Positions 1 through 8,431 of a stretch of DNA of 48,842 nt are shown one piece after another. The stretch's first letter is position 1. Each line of letters starts with the position of its first letter. This DNA comes from Lachnospiraceae bacterium (GTDB lineage Bacteria > Bacillota > Clostridia > Lachnospirales > Lachnospiraceae). Under the pieces are notes generated by a model, which was not told where the DNA came from, searched no databases, and worked only from the letters and a program-made list of their open reading frames with translations. Both the position numbers and the translations under genes were made by a program. The stretch lies in contig JAUNCZ010000020.1 in NCBI GenBank assembly GCA_030526405.1, positions 1 to 48,842 on the forward strand, read 5' to 3'.

Positions 1-603
1 TCAGATTCATTAAAAACTGTCCGAAAAAGTGTCTTAATTTATGAGACCATTATACTTCAGGTAGATGATGGGATATCGTTTGTTTTTCATACGATAGAAC
101 CAATTCGTGATGATGATGAGTATGGGGGATATCGAGTCTCGTTTTCAGCAAGTTTTGGTAAGATTCACGCTCCTATGTCAATGGACATATCAACAGGAGA
201 TATAATAACTCCAGATGCTACGATCCACGTATTTGCTGATATGTTGGATAAGAATATGACTTTTGAATTGTGGTCTTATCCAATAGAAACTGTTCTTGCT
301 GAAAAGGTGGAGACGATATTGAGTCGAGGTGTTGATAATACTCGAACAAGAGATTTTTATGATATTTATATGCTTATGGGGTATGAGTATGATCGGAATG
401 AATTCTTGAAAGCATATAAAGCTACAGCGATGCATAGAGATAGTTTTGACAAAATAAAAGATTTTGATGGGATTCTCGATAGCATTAGAGCGAGTTCTGA
501 AATGAATCAAAGATGGTTGAAATATACTCGACAGATGCCATATGCAAGAGGAATTGATTTTTCTGATGTTTTAGAAAAAGTAAAGAATCTTTTAGAAGAA
601 TAG
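1..603 (+). CDS. AbiEii/AbiGii-type nucleotidyltransferase toxin, C-terminal part (5' end outside window)
   Basis: The reading frame is open from base 1, so this is the C-terminal 200 residues of a longer protein; the Met at 175 is internal. The stretch around EKVETILSRGVDNTRTRDFY, with its alternating K/R and D residues, is typical of the AbiEii nucleotidyltransferase family, the toxin half of type IV toxin-antitoxin or abortive-infection pairs that transfer nucleotides to RNA or protein targets. The antitoxin (AbiEi-like, usually just upstream) would lie outside the window. AT-rich codon use differs from the next genes (0.6-3.2 kb), which suggests horizontal acquisition. The family call is from recognition of motifs, not from a search. 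Confidence 0.75.
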   Translation, partial: SDSLKTVRKSVLIYETIILQVDDGISFVFHTIEPIRDDDEYGGYRVSFSASFGKIHAPMSMDISTGDIITPDATIHVFADMLDKNMTFELWSYPIETVLAEKVETILSRGVDNTRTRDFYDIYMLMGYEYDRNEFLKAYKATAMHRDSFDKIKDFDGILDSIRASSEMNQRWLKYTRQMPYARGIDFSDVLEKVKNLLEE

Positions 604-638
604 AGATTGTCTGGCGTTATTATAGAAAGGAGATCATT

Positions 639-1190
639 ATGTCAAGAATCGACTTTGGTGCTAAGCCACTTATGCTTCCTATGCCGGTGCTGATCATCGG
701 CACCTATGATGAGAACGGAGTCCCCAACGCCATGAATGCGGCCTGGGGTATTACTACTGATTTTCAGGAGATTACAATCAGTCTGGCGGATCATAAAACC
801 ACACAGAATCTTCTGAAGACAGGAGCATTTACTGTGAGTATGGCCACAGAGGATACGGTGGTAGCCTGCGACTATGTGGGTGTGGAGTCCGGGAATAAGG
901 TGCCGGACAAGTTTGAGAAGGCTGGCTTCCATGCCACCAAGAGCCCGAATGTGAATGCACCTCTCATTGATGAGCTGCCCATGGCTCTGGAGTGCCGTGT
1001 GAAGAGTTATGAGGATGAGATCCTTATCGGTGAGATTGTGAATGTCTCTGCGGATGAGTCTGTGGTTACAGATGGTGTTATTGATATCAAAAAGCTGAAA
1101 CCCATCGCTTACAATCCCTGCAATCACACCTATGTGAAGCTGGGAGATGTGGTTGGAATGGCATTTTCCGATGGAAAGAAGTTAAAATAA
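639..1190 (+). CDS. Flavin reductase family protein (flavoredoxin-like)
   Basis: A 183-residue soluble protein, the usual size for the FMN-binding split-barrel family. It opens with a short lead-in to PMPVLIIGTYDENGVPNAMN, followed by AWGITTDFQEITISLADHKT and a conserved TGAFTVSMA segment, all features of flavoredoxin-type proteins that bind FMN and pass electrons from ferredoxin or NAD(P)H to a partner. The start at 639 follows AGAAAGGAGATCATT, a good ribosome site. It lies 48 bp upstream of the YjiM-like gene on the same strand, so it could supply electrons to that reductase system; this is inference from position only. Confidence 0.82.
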   Translation: MSRIDFGAKPLMLPMPVLIIGTYDENGVPNAMNAAWGITTDFQEITISLADHKTTQNLLKTGAFTVSMATEDTVVACDYVGVESGNKVPDKFEKAGFHATKSPNVNAPLIDELPMALECRVKSYEDEILIGEIVNVSADESVVTDGVIDIKKLKPIAYNPCNHTYVKLGDVVGMAFSDGKKLK

Positions 1191-1238
1191 CAGTATTAGA
1201 TAGCAATAGAGATAAAAACAAGGAACAAAGAAAGAACT

Positions 1239-2393
1239 ATGAAAAACCTGGAATTGCCAAAGAATTTTGATGAATTTGTGGAAGCGAGAAAGAACAGCTT
1301 TCTCCATGTGAAGGATTATGTGCAGAACGGTGGCCGCCTTGTGGGCTATCTCTGTTCTTATACCCCGCTGGAGGTGATCGATGCGGCGGGAGCGGCTGCT
1401 GTGGGCCTGTGCGGTACCAGCAACGAGCCTATTGCGGATGCGGAGAAGGTGCTGCCGAAGAATCTTTGCCCTCTGGTGAAGAGTACCTTCGGTTTTGCCT
1501 ACACGGATAAATGCCCCTACACCTATTTTTCTGATCTGATCGTGGGCGAGACCACCTGCGATGCCAAGAAAAAGATGTTTGAGCTGCTGAATGAGATCAA
1601 GGAGACCTATGTGCTGCAGTTGCCTCAGGGCCAGAATCGTCCTTATTCTAAGGATATGTGGTATGAGGAGATTAAGCTGTTTAAGGCGAAACTGGAGGAG
1701 CTTTTTGATGTGGAGATCACGGATGAGAAGCTGAGACAGGCTGCTCATGTGAGAAATGAGCTTCGCAAGGCTCAGCTGGAGCTGTATGAGCTCCAGGGAA
1801 TGGTGCCTCCTGCCATGAAGGCCACTGAGGTGATGACCACACTGGCACAGGGTGTGTTCAATTTCGGACCGGAGCAGCAGATGGCTTCCTTTAAGGCGAA
1901 GGTAGCAACTGCCAAAGAGGCCTATGAGAAAGGGGAGCGCCCTGTTTCTCCTGATGCAAAACGCATTCTTCTCACAGGCTGTCCTTCCACCGGCGTGATC
2001 CAGAAGGTGGGAATGACCATTGAGAAGAAGGGTGGCGTTATCGTCTGTCTGGATGACTGTGGCGGTGAACGTACCTCAAAAATGCTGGTGGATGAGAATG
2101 CAGAGGATATTCTCCGTGCCATCTCTGACCGCTATCTGGAGATCCAGTGCTCTGTTATGACTCCGAATGATGGACGCATTGAGAATACAAAGGCTATGAT
2201 TGAGAAATATAAGGCGGATGGTGTCATTGAGGTGGTGCTTCAGGCCTGCCATACCTTCAATGTGGAATCCGAGAAGGTGCGCCGCATGTGTGAGGAGGAG
2301 GGTATTCCTTACATGAAGCTGGAGACTGACTACTCTCCAACAGACAGCGGACAGATCGAGACCCGTATTGAAGCATTTATCGAGATGCTGTAA
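1239..2393 (+). CDS. yjiM: Double-cubane-cluster / 2-hydroxyacyl-CoA dehydratase-like protein, YjiM type
   Basis: A 384-residue protein matching the length and motif order of E. coli YjiM, a member of the HgdB/FldC/BcrC family. Visible cluster-ligand candidates are the Cys in [11 protein letters not shown], in DKCPY, in [12 protein letters not shown] and in [11 protein letters not shown], and it ends in a family-typical [13 protein letters not shown] segment. Family members of this short, single-subunit kind carry a double-cubane [8Fe-9S] cluster and catalyse low-potential reductions driven by ATP hydrolysis in a partner activase; the natural substrate is generally unknown. The activase follows 64 bp downstream. 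No substrate-specific gene (CoA transferase, acyl-CoA ligase) is next to it, which argues against a classic hydroxyacyl-CoA dehydratase. Confidence 0.85.
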   Translation: MKNLELPKNFDEFVEARKNSFLHVKDYVQNGGRLVGYLCSYTPLEVIDAAGAAAVGLCGTSNEPIADAEKVLPKNLCPLVKSTFGFAYTDKCPYTYFSDLIVGETTCDAKKKMFELLNEIKETYVLQLPQGQNRPYSKDMWYEEIKLFKAKLEELFDVEITDEKLRQAAHVRNELRKAQLELYELQGMVPPAMKATEVMTTLAQGVFNFGPEQQMASFKAKVATAKEAYEKGERPVSPDAKRILLTGCPSTGVIQKVGMTIEKKGGVIVCLDDCGGERTSKMLVDENAEDILRAISDRYLEIQCSVMTPNDGRIENTKAMIEKYKADGVIEVVLQACHTFNVESEKVRRMCEEEGIPYMKLETDYSPTDSGQIETRIEAFIEML

Positions 2394-2456
2394 TACAGGA
2401 GTGTGTCTGAGATTAATGTTTTTAAGATTGGATCTGTAATACAGGAGTGTGTCTGA
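2388..2456. repeat. Direct repeat duplicating the ribosome-binding region of the activase gene
   Basis: The sequence CTGTAATACAGGAGTGTGTCTGA (23 bases, given here as CTGTAATACAGG + AGTGTGTCTGA) occurs at 2388-2410 and again at 2434-2456, 46 bp apart. The first copy begins at the end of yjiM and is followed by a degenerate version of the first codons of yjiL (ATTAATGTTTTTAAGATTGG against ATGAGTGAATTTAAGGTTGG). It reads as a small tandem duplication that left a spare ribosome site and a decayed start region between the two genes. Confidence 0.8.
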
Positions 2457-2457
2457 C

Positions 2458-3207
2458 ATGAGTGAATTTAAGGTTGGAATTGATATCGGCTCCACCGCTG
2501 CCAAGGCGGCTGTGCTGAAGGACGGTGAGCTGGTAAAGACAATTCTTATGGATACGGGCTACAACAGCCGTGAGACAGCGGAGAGGATCTATCAGCAGCT
2601 GCAGCAGGAGGTGCTGCAGGGTCAGGAGACCAGATTTGTGGCCACCGGTTACGGTCGGATCTCTGTGCCCTATGCGGATAAGACGGTGACGGAGATTTCC
2701 TGTCACGGCAAGGGTGCCGCCTGGCTCTTTGGAAAGGATGGCACGGTGATCGATATCGGCGGTCAGGATACCAAGGGGATCCGCATCAAAAAAGGCCGGG
2801 TCATGAACTTTATCATGAATGATAAGTGTTCCGCCGGTACGGGAAAATTTCTGGAGATCATGACCAACAGGCTGGGTCTTCTTTCCCGGGAACTGTCGGA
2901 AGAGGCCAGAAAGGGGCAGCCGGTGGAGATCAGCTCCATGTGTACGGTTTTTGCGGAGTCTGAGGTAATCAGTCTCATTGGAAAGGGTACTCCCAGGGAG
3001 GATATCGCCTGCGGAGTGATCCATTCTGTGGTAAAAAAGGTGACGACCCTGCTTTCTTCCGTGGAGAGTGACTGCTATTTTCTTACAGGTGGTCTCTGTG
3101 AGGATGCCTACCTTCGGGAGCAGCTGGAGAAGACTCTGGGCTGTCCGGTGGAGACAACTCCTCTGGCCCGGTATGCCGGGGCCATCGGTGCAGCTCTTCA
3201 GGGCTGA
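2458..3207 (+). CDS. yjiL: ATP-dependent activase of the BadF/HgdC family, YjiL type
   Basis: Belongs to the BadF/BadG/BcrA/BcrD ASKHA ATPase family. The phosphate loop GIDIGSTAAKAAVL is near the N-terminus, DIGGQDTKGI is the second nucleotide motif, and the two Cys that ligate the dimer-bridging [4Fe-4S] cluster are in EISCHGKGA and NDKCSAGTGKFLE. The protein uses ATP hydrolysis to inject low-potential electrons into its partner, here the YjiM-like protein. About 249 residues is normal for a single-domain activase. I choose ATG 2458 over GTG 2449 because ACAGGAG at 2441-2447 is 10 bases from the ATG but overlaps the GTG region. Confidence 0.86.
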   Translation: MSEFKVGIDIGSTAAKAAVLKDGELVKTILMDTGYNSRETAERIYQQLQQEVLQGQETRFVATGYGRISVPYADKTVTEISCHGKGAAWLFGKDGTVIDIGGQDTKGIRIKKGRVMNFIMNDKCSAGTGKFLEIMTNRLGLLSRELSEEARKGQPVEISSMCTVFAESEVISLIGKGTPREDIACGVIHSVVKKVTTLLSSVESDCYFLTGGLCEDAYLREQLEKTLGCPVETTPLARYAGAIGAALQG

Positions 3208-3314
3208 ACAGGTGACAGAAAACTGTTTTGTTGGGGCAGGAAATATGATATCATAGGTACAGAAAATCATAATAAGTAAATGTACTTGCGCATTGTGCTT
3301 CTGCACACCGGAAA

Positions 3315-3420
3315 ATTCGCGAATCGGTAATCGAAAACAGTACGTGCATTTCCGTACATCAGGAGGAATTCACGAATCGCCAATCAGTAATAGTGCGTGT
3401 ATTACCACATATAGGGGGAT
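3315..3420. repeat. Two degenerate 53-bp tandem repeat units before the ParB/HAD gene
   Basis: Units 3315-3367 and 3368-3420 share the frame ATTCRCGAATCGSYAATC followed by a CAGTA/AGTA, GTGCAT/GTGTAT and CATCAGG/CATATAGG pattern. The second unit ends directly at the ribosome site of the gene starting at 3424. The rest of the 3208-3423 gap shows no gene. Function unknown; it could hold paired operator sites. Confidence 0.6.
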
Positions 3421-3423
3421 TGT

Positions 3424-4335
3424 ATGGCTGAGAGTAGTTTTATTCAGTTTATCCAGGATGATATTAAGAAATATGAAGGGAACAGGGGATTTGTTAAGGC
3501 AAGTCTCCTGGAGCGAATACTGGTGAAAAAACAGCCCCCTGACAGGCTTCATCCCAATCCGGAGGATGAATTCAGCATCAGAGGTATTGGACCCAACATG
3601 TCCATCGTAAATAACTATGAGAAGACCATCCGCACCTGTCTTCGCTTTCAGGAACCGATTTTTGCGGAACCGATCTACGTGGAGAAAATGCTGCCGGAGG
3701 GCTACATGATCCTGAATGGACACCACAGATGGGCGGCTGCTGTCCGCATGAATATAAAAACCGTGCGGGTTAAGGTGGTGAATGTCACCCATGAGGAGGA
3801 AATCTACCGCATGCTGAAGGCCAGTGATGGCAGAAAACGTGTGATTCTGGATCTGGATGATGTGGTATTTGCAGCAGAGGGAGAGGCCTATGAGCCCTTG
3901 TTTTTCCCTTACAGTGAAGTCTATCAGTGCCGTATGAAGCTGGGAATGGCAGCATTTTTGGCTGGACTGAAGGAAATGGGCTATGATATCTGGGCATTTA
4001 CCGAGTCCATCCATTCCGCAAAGTATTTCGATGAGTTTTTCAGAGCCCATAATCTGCAGTTGACCGGCATTGTGAACTGCATGGACGGTAAAAGAGTTGC
4101 CAGAATGAAGAAGAATAAGAAGCTGGAAAAGGCCTTCAGCTACCAGTATAAGCAGTCTCTGACGCTCTTAAAGGACAGTGCTGTTTTTATTGATGCAGAA
4201 ACGAAATCCTATGAGATGCTGGATATGGATTTTTCCGGTGCCACCGGGAATCTTTTGGAGCAGATTGCTGCTATTGAAGACCGGTATGCGGCTGTAAAAA
4301 AGGAACAGGAGGACCAATACGATTCAGAATACTAA
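3424..4335 (+). CDS. ParB/sulfiredoxin-like domain fused to a HAD-like domain
   Basis: A 303-residue protein with two recognisable parts. Residues about 60-120 resemble the ParB/Srx nuclease-kinase fold, with the signature ILNGHHRWAAA at 96-106. Residues about 138-285 resemble a HAD phosphatase: motif I DLDDV at 143-147, a Thr in AFTES near 192, and an acidic motif IV region VFIDAETKS near 254. The substrate is not evident. The next gene, a second HAD protein, begins inside the end of this one, so both are probably made from one mRNA and may act together. I do not recognise a named family for this fusion. The HAD motif I has Asp-Leu-Asp, so catalysis is possible. Confidence 0.65.
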   Translation: MAESSFIQFIQDDIKKYEGNRGFVKASLLERILVKKQPPDRLHPNPEDEFSIRGIGPNMSIVNNYEKTIRTCLRFQEPIFAEPIYVEKMLPEGYMILNGHHRWAAAVRMNIKTVRVKVVNVTHEEEIYRMLKASDGRKRVILDLDDVVFAAEGEAYEPLFFPYSEVYQCRMKLGMAAFLAGLKEMGYDIWAFTESIHSAKYFDEFFRAHNLQLTGIVNCMDGKRVARMKKNKKLEKAFSYQYKQSLTLLKDSAVFIDAETKSYEMLDMDFSGATGNLLEQIAAIEDRYAAVKKEQEDQYDSEY

Positions 4336-4819
4336 TTCTATCAAAGTATCTTTTGACCTGGATGAGGTGCTGTTTGTGGATCCTGAAACCCACAAAACGG
4401 AACCCTCTCTGCCTTTTCCCCTGAATCTGATCTTTCGGGAACGGGTACGGCTGGGCACTCCGGAGCTGATGAGACAGCTGCGGCAGGAGGGGATAGAGCT
4501 GTGGGTATACACCTCCTCCTTCCGAAAGGAATGGTATATCAGGACTCTGTTTCGTCTGTACCATATAAGGTTTGATGAGGTGGTAAACGGCTTCCGGCAT
4601 CTGAAGGAGGTGCAGGGGAACAGGGAGAAGATCCTGCCCAGCAAGATGCCCCACCACTACGGTATCCATCTCCATGTGGATGATGAGAAGAGAGTGGTGC
4701 AGTACGGGAAAATCTACGGCTTCAACGTGTATCGACTGGAGGAACAGGACGACGCCTGGGCAGAAAAACTGCTGGAAAAGGTGCGAAACGTGAAAAAAGG
4801 CTATCAGAGAAGGGGTTAG
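4322..4819 (+). CDS. HAD-like hydrolase, probable ATT start, overlapping the upstream gene
   Basis: The frame contains a HAD motif I (SFDLDEVLFVD), a motif II-like VYTSSF and a motif IV-like HLHVDDEKRVV. No ATG, GTG or TTG lies upstream of motif I: the frame opens after a TAA at 4295, and the first conventional start is GTG 4367, which would cut off the catalytic DLDEV. An ATT at 4322 sits 9 bases after a strong AGGAGG at 4307-4312, giving a 165-residue protein that begins IQNTNSIK. I therefore place the start there, overlapping the previous gene by 14 bases. Alternatives are a sequencing error or an unseen frameshift. The stop codon lies inside the terminator stem. Confidence 0.6.
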   Translation: MQNTNSIKVSFDLDEVLFVDPETHKTEPSLPFPLNLIFRERVRLGTPELMRQLRQEGIELWVYTSSFRKEWYIRTLFRLYHIRFDEVVNGFRHLKEVQGNREKILPSKMPHHYGIHLHVDDEKRVVQYGKIYGFNVYRLEEQDDAWAEKLLEKVRNVKKGYQRRG

Positions 4820-4840
4820 ACTCTTCTCTGATAGCTTTTT
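4793..4840. terminator. Bidirectional terminator between convergent genes
   Basis: GCTATCAGAGAAG at 4800-4812 pairs perfectly with CTTCTCTGATAGC at 4823-4835. It is followed by T5 on the plus strand and preceded by A6 at 4793-4798, which gives T6 on the minus strand, so it can end both the HAD gene and the LTA-synthase-like gene. Confidence 0.9.
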
Positions 4841-4868
4841 GTGCTTCAGAATAAGTACGGCTGTGGCA

Positions 4869-7148
4869 TCAGAAGTTTGTATCCTCTCCGAAGAGTACTC
4901 CGAAATAATTTCGGGTTACTACACGGCCGGAATACATGATCTTGTTGTTGGCCTCTGCACTTTTTGCAGCAATGTATTCATTCCATTCAGGGCCTGCCAG
5001 GGCACCGGAACCATCGTTGAGATAGTTGTTGCCGCTGGAGGAATCGTGGTAGATGTAATCTGTAAGCCAGCTGTGGTTTTCCCAGATTACGAATCCCTCT
5101 GTTGTAGGATCAAGACAATCCCTTCCCGGAAGGAGACGGGAGTCGTACTCGATGCCGAAGAGGTTCAGCAGTGTTGGAACCATATCGATGGAGTAGGATA
5201 CACCGGAGATGGTTGCAGGAGCAACATATCCCTCCTCTGAAGGATCCTTTTCCATGCAGGGGGACCAGATGATTCCCACGCTGTGGTCCAGTTCCCACCA
5301 GTTATTATATACGTAGCCGTACAGATCTGCCAGGTAATCCTGATCATTTCCGAAGGTTGCGGACTGCTCCAGACCGTAAGGGTAGTGGTCTGGGCAGATG
5401 GCAATGACGGTGTTATCGGCAATGCCCGCCTCGTACAGTCGTGTGATCAGCAGGTTCATGGCACGGTCCAGCTCCATCTGATAGCACAGATAGTATTTTG
5501 TGGTATCCATGTAGCGATCTCCGTAGAACTGGTTCACAATATCCAGATACTGATCCACCAGGGCATTTGGAATATAATCGCTGTGACCGCTGAGGGTCAT
5601 GTAATAGGTACTGAAGGGCGTATTGCCAACGTAGCTCTCCAGTGTCTTGTCAAACATCAATGTATCTGCCGGATAGGTATGCCCGGTGAGATTCTCCATA
5701 CCCTGGAGAGAGGCAACGAACTCAGAATAGCCAAGATTCTGATGGGTCAGATACCGGTTGTAGAACTCATAGTCACCGTTGTGGAAGGCACGGGAGAAAT
5801 ATCCCTGACGCTGCAGTGCGTTGCCCGGTGTGAAATACAGGTTGTTGTTCTGGGTTTCCAGAATGGTCTGCTCACCGTAGCAGGGGATGATGCCTGTTAC
5901 GAAGGAAAACTCACCTGTTGAGGTGCTGCCGCCCCAGGAGGGCTGGTAGAAATCCTCGAACCTGAAGCCATTGTTGGCCATCTGGTACAGGGTTGGGGTC
6001 AGATTAGGATCGATGGCGCAGTCGGACAGGGCTTCCGCGGTGATCATGATCAGGTTTTTCCCTGCAAATGCTCCTGTATAGTTGTTTTTATGGGTGCCCG
6101 GCAGACTGCTTACATACTGGTGCATCTGCTGCAGCACCTCGTCTCCGGCGGTACCTGCGATGAGAGCGTCAAAGTCAATGTCAATGATGTTCAGCTCATC
6201 GAAGGCGGTGGGACCTGCAAAGGTCTGCTCCTGCTGTATCTCTGTGTTCTCAGCAACAGCCTCTCCGGTGTCCTCTGTGGGTGCTGCTTCCGCCAGTTCA
6301 TGCTCCTGCTGGCTCGGTGCCGGTGTGGCTACAGGTGCCGCCACCTCTGTGATCACAAAGTCAGACTGATATTTGTTGCCGAAGAGGGCATACTGCACAT
6401 CCAGTCTTGCACCGGTGAGAAGTCCGAATTTCTGCACCGCATTGTTGAAGGAATAACTCTCCTTATAAATAGAAGAAGAACCTCCGAAGGATGCGATCAG
6501 CAGTGTGCACAGAAAGAGCAGTGCGCCGCAGCCGCCGGTTAACAGCTTCTTCAGTGCGGGCTGATAGGTTTTCAGGCGCCATTTTTTATAGCAGAGAATA
6601 AACAATACCAGGGGAAGCAGATACAGAAGCACCACAGGCAGACCTGCAAAAAATGCTGCAAATGCCTGTACGGCATAGTGTTTTGCGATGCCGCTTACTC
6701 CGTGAAGGATCACATTGTAGGGCATGTACTGCTGGAAGCTGCTTCTGATCAGGCATTCCAGAATATAGACCACCGCAAGGATGCCTATGAGAGCGCCCTT
6801 CGCACACAGGTAGGCTTTCTTTGGAAGACAGGCCAGCAGGGCATTCAGCACCAGTCCCAGTCCCAATGCAAAGCAGATGGGGAAGATGGGAGATGGGCTG
6901 CTCCTTCGCACCAGCATCAGAATCACCTCATAATACACCAGGATCAGGGGCAGGGAGATCAGCTGGAGCCGATAGCGGATCAGCCGTTTGATCCGTTTCT
7001 CCTTTGCCGGGGCCTTCTTCTTTCTGGAAGAGGACCGGGAGTCGTTTTTCTTTTCAGTTGAGAGAGCAGGCTTTGCTATTTCGCTGCTGCTCATGGCTTC
7101 TGATGGCTCTGACACCTCAGAAACAGTGGGTTGTTTTCTTCTGAACAT
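4869..7148 (-). CDS. LTA-synthase-family phosphoglycerol transferase (membrane sulfatase-fold protein)
   Basis: A 759-residue protein. The N-terminal cytoplasmic stretch is Ser/Lys rich (about 60 residues); about five hydrophobic helices follow (for example LISLPLILVYYEVILMLV), then a linker rich in Ala, Glu and Gln, then an extracellular sulfatase-fold domain. The likely catalytic Thr lies in SWGGSTSTGEFSFVTG, and metal-site candidates include TAEALSD and CPDHYPYG. Relatives move glycerol-phosphate from phosphatidylglycerol onto lipoteichoic acid or other surface polymers. It stands alone between a convergent terminator and the divergent scrR. The long low-complexity linker between membrane and catalytic parts is a notable addition. 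Which polymer it serves cannot be told from the sequence. Confidence 0.85.
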   Translation of the reverse strand: MFRRKQPTVSEVSEPSEAMSSSEIAKPALSTEKKNDSRSSSRKKKAPAKEKRIKRLIRYRLQLISLPLILVYYEVILMLVRRSSPSPIFPICFALGLGLVLNALLACLPKKAYLCAKGALIGILAVVYILECLIRSSFQQYMPYNVILHGVSGIAKHYAVQAFAAFFAGLPVVLLYLLPLVLFILCYKKWRLKTYQPALKKLLTGGCGALLFLCTLLIASFGGSSSIYKESYSFNNAVQKFGLLTGARLDVQYALFGNKYQSDFVITEVAAPVATPAPSQQEHELAEAAPTEDTGEAVAENTEIQQEQTFAGPTAFDELNIIDIDFDALIAGTAGDEVLQQMHQYVSSLPGTHKNNYTGAFAGKNLIMITAEALSDCAIDPNLTPTLYQMANNGFRFEDFYQPSWGGSTSTGEFSFVTGIIPCYGEQTILETQNNNLYFTPGNALQRQGYFSRAFHNGDYEFYNRYLTHQNLGYSEFVASLQGMENLTGHTYPADTLMFDKTLESYVGNTPFSTYYMTLSGHSDYIPNALVDQYLDIVNQFYGDRYMDTTKYYLCYQMELDRAMNLLITRLYEAGIADNTVIAICPDHYPYGLEQSATFGNDQDYLADLYGYVYNNWWELDHSVGIIWSPCMEKDPSEEGYVAPATISGVSYSIDMVPTLLNLFGIEYDSRLLPGRDCLDPTTEGFVIWENHSWLTDYIYHDSSSGNNYLNDGSGALAGPEWNEYIAAKSAEANNKIMYSGRVVTRNYFGVLFGEDTNF

Positions 7149-7399
7149 ATTTCACCTCGGTATAAGTATACTGTACATTTCTGTACGGGCGTAAGTACAA
7201 ACTGGCAGACAGCACCGTCTGAAAGGTGTCAGTTTACTGATCCACGGGGCAGTGCTTGCCGCAACTAATAATGATACTACCAGGACAGATAAAAAACCAG
7301 TGGATAATTGGAAAAATATTTAAAATCCCGCCCTTGTATGCTATGATAGCCACAGAAGAAAGATGATAAGTAAAAAAGATTACCGGGGGTAATAGATTT

Positions 7400-8380
7400 A
7401 TGACTGTTACAGAAATCGCGAAGCTGGCAGGTGTATCCAAGGCCTGTGTTTCGAGATATTTCAATCACGGATATGTCAGTGAGGAGAAGCGGAACAGAAT
7501 CCGGGAAGTGATTCAGCAGACCGGTTACGTACCTGCCAAGAAGCTTCAGACACCTGTCACGGAGGTGAAGCAGACCATCGGTGTGATCATTCCAAAGATC
7601 AATTCCGAAAGCATTTCCCGCATGGTGGCGGGGATCTCCCAGGTGCTGAACCGGGAGGGGTACAGAATGCTTCTGGCTGACACAGAGAACAATGTGGAGC
7701 GGGAACTGCAGTATCTGCAGTCCTTTCAGAAGGATGAACTGTCCGGTGTGATCATCAGTGCCACGATTTTTACAGAGAAGCACCACGAGCTGCTGCAGGC
7801 TCTGGGGGTTCCGGTGGTGGTGCTGGGACAGAATATTCCCGAATATTCCTGCGTCTACCATGACGACTACGGTGCTGCCTATGCCATGGGTGAGCGGCTG
7901 TTGTCCCTGGACAGAAGACATTTTGGTGCCATCCTTGTTACCAGACAGGATACAGCAGCGGGAGAGGAGCGATATCGCGGCTTTACAGATGCCTTAAAGA
8001 GCAGAGGGATGGACATTCCCGAGGGCAGGATCATGTATTCCGAGTTTTCTCTGGAATCAGGCCATGATGCTGCAGAAAAGCTTCTTTCAGAATATCCGGA
8101 TACTGATGCAATCTTCTGCGCCACAGATTCCATTGCCATCGGTGCCATGCAGTATCTGAAGGGAATCGGCAAGCGGATCCCGGAGGATGTGGCAGTGACA
8201 GGCATTGGCCATTCCCGTATGACGGAGATCGTATCTCCCACGGTGACAACCGCCCATCTCTTCTATAAAACCACGGGCATTGAGGGAGCGGATATGCTTC
8301 TGAAGATCATCGACAAGGGAATCGATATGAGAAATAAACTGAAAATGGGCTATGAAGTGATTCAGCAGGAGTCCTGCTGA
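7400..8380 (+). CDS. scrR: LacI-family sucrose operon repressor
   Basis: A 326-residue LacI/GalR regulator: N-terminal helix-turn-helix VTEIAKLAGVSKACVSRYF, then a periplasmic-binding-protein-like sensor domain starting near QTIGVIIPKI and including the ATDSIAIGAMQYL segment. It is followed by scrA and scrB on the same strand, so the ligand is probably sucrose-6-phosphate or fructose. TGAAAC repeats in the scrA promoter are candidate binding sites. The 250 bp before it, shared with the divergent LTA-synthase-like gene, holds no gene. Confidence 0.85.
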   Translation: MTVTEIAKLAGVSKACVSRYFNHGYVSEEKRNRIREVIQQTGYVPAKKLQTPVTEVKQTIGVIIPKINSESISRMVAGISQVLNREGYRMLLADTENNVERELQYLQSFQKDELSGVIISATIFTEKHHELLQALGVPVVVLGQNIPEYSCVYHDDYGAAYAMGERLLSLDRRHFGAILVTRQDTAAGEERYRGFTDALKSRGMDIPEGRIMYSEFSLESGHDAAEKLLSEYPDTDAIFCATDSIAIGAMQYLKGIGKRIPEDVAVTGIGHSRMTEIVSPTVTTAHLFYKTTGIEGADMLLKIIDKGIDMRNKLKMGYEVIQQESC

Positions 8381-8389
8381 AAAGGCTAA

Positions 8390-8431
8390 GGGGCTGAATG
8401 TGAAACGTGTTTCATATTCGGCCCCTTTTTT
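8390..8431 (+). terminator. Rho-independent terminator after scrR
   Basis: GGGGCTGAATGTGAAAC at 8390-8406 pairs, with wobbles, with GTTTCATATTCGGCCCC at 8409-8425, followed by T6. The apex TGAAACGTGTTTCA is itself a palindrome containing the TGAAAC element seen in the scrA promoter, so it might also bind ScrR. Confidence 0.88.

Noticed and set aside
1182-1748. Minus-strand frame across yjiM
   Set aside because: Shadow of the real gene; the composition (His/Leu/Arg rich) is not protein-like.
4295-4335. Programmed frameshift joining the two HAD genes
   Set aside because: The A AAA AAG run would shift by -1, but the second frame is +1 relative to the first; an ATT start with a good ribosome site is simpler.
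5283-6542. Long plus-strand open frames opposite the LTA-synthase-like gene
   Set aside because: They are antisense to a well-supported gene, have no ribosome sites, and read as low-complexity V/I- or C/S-rich products.
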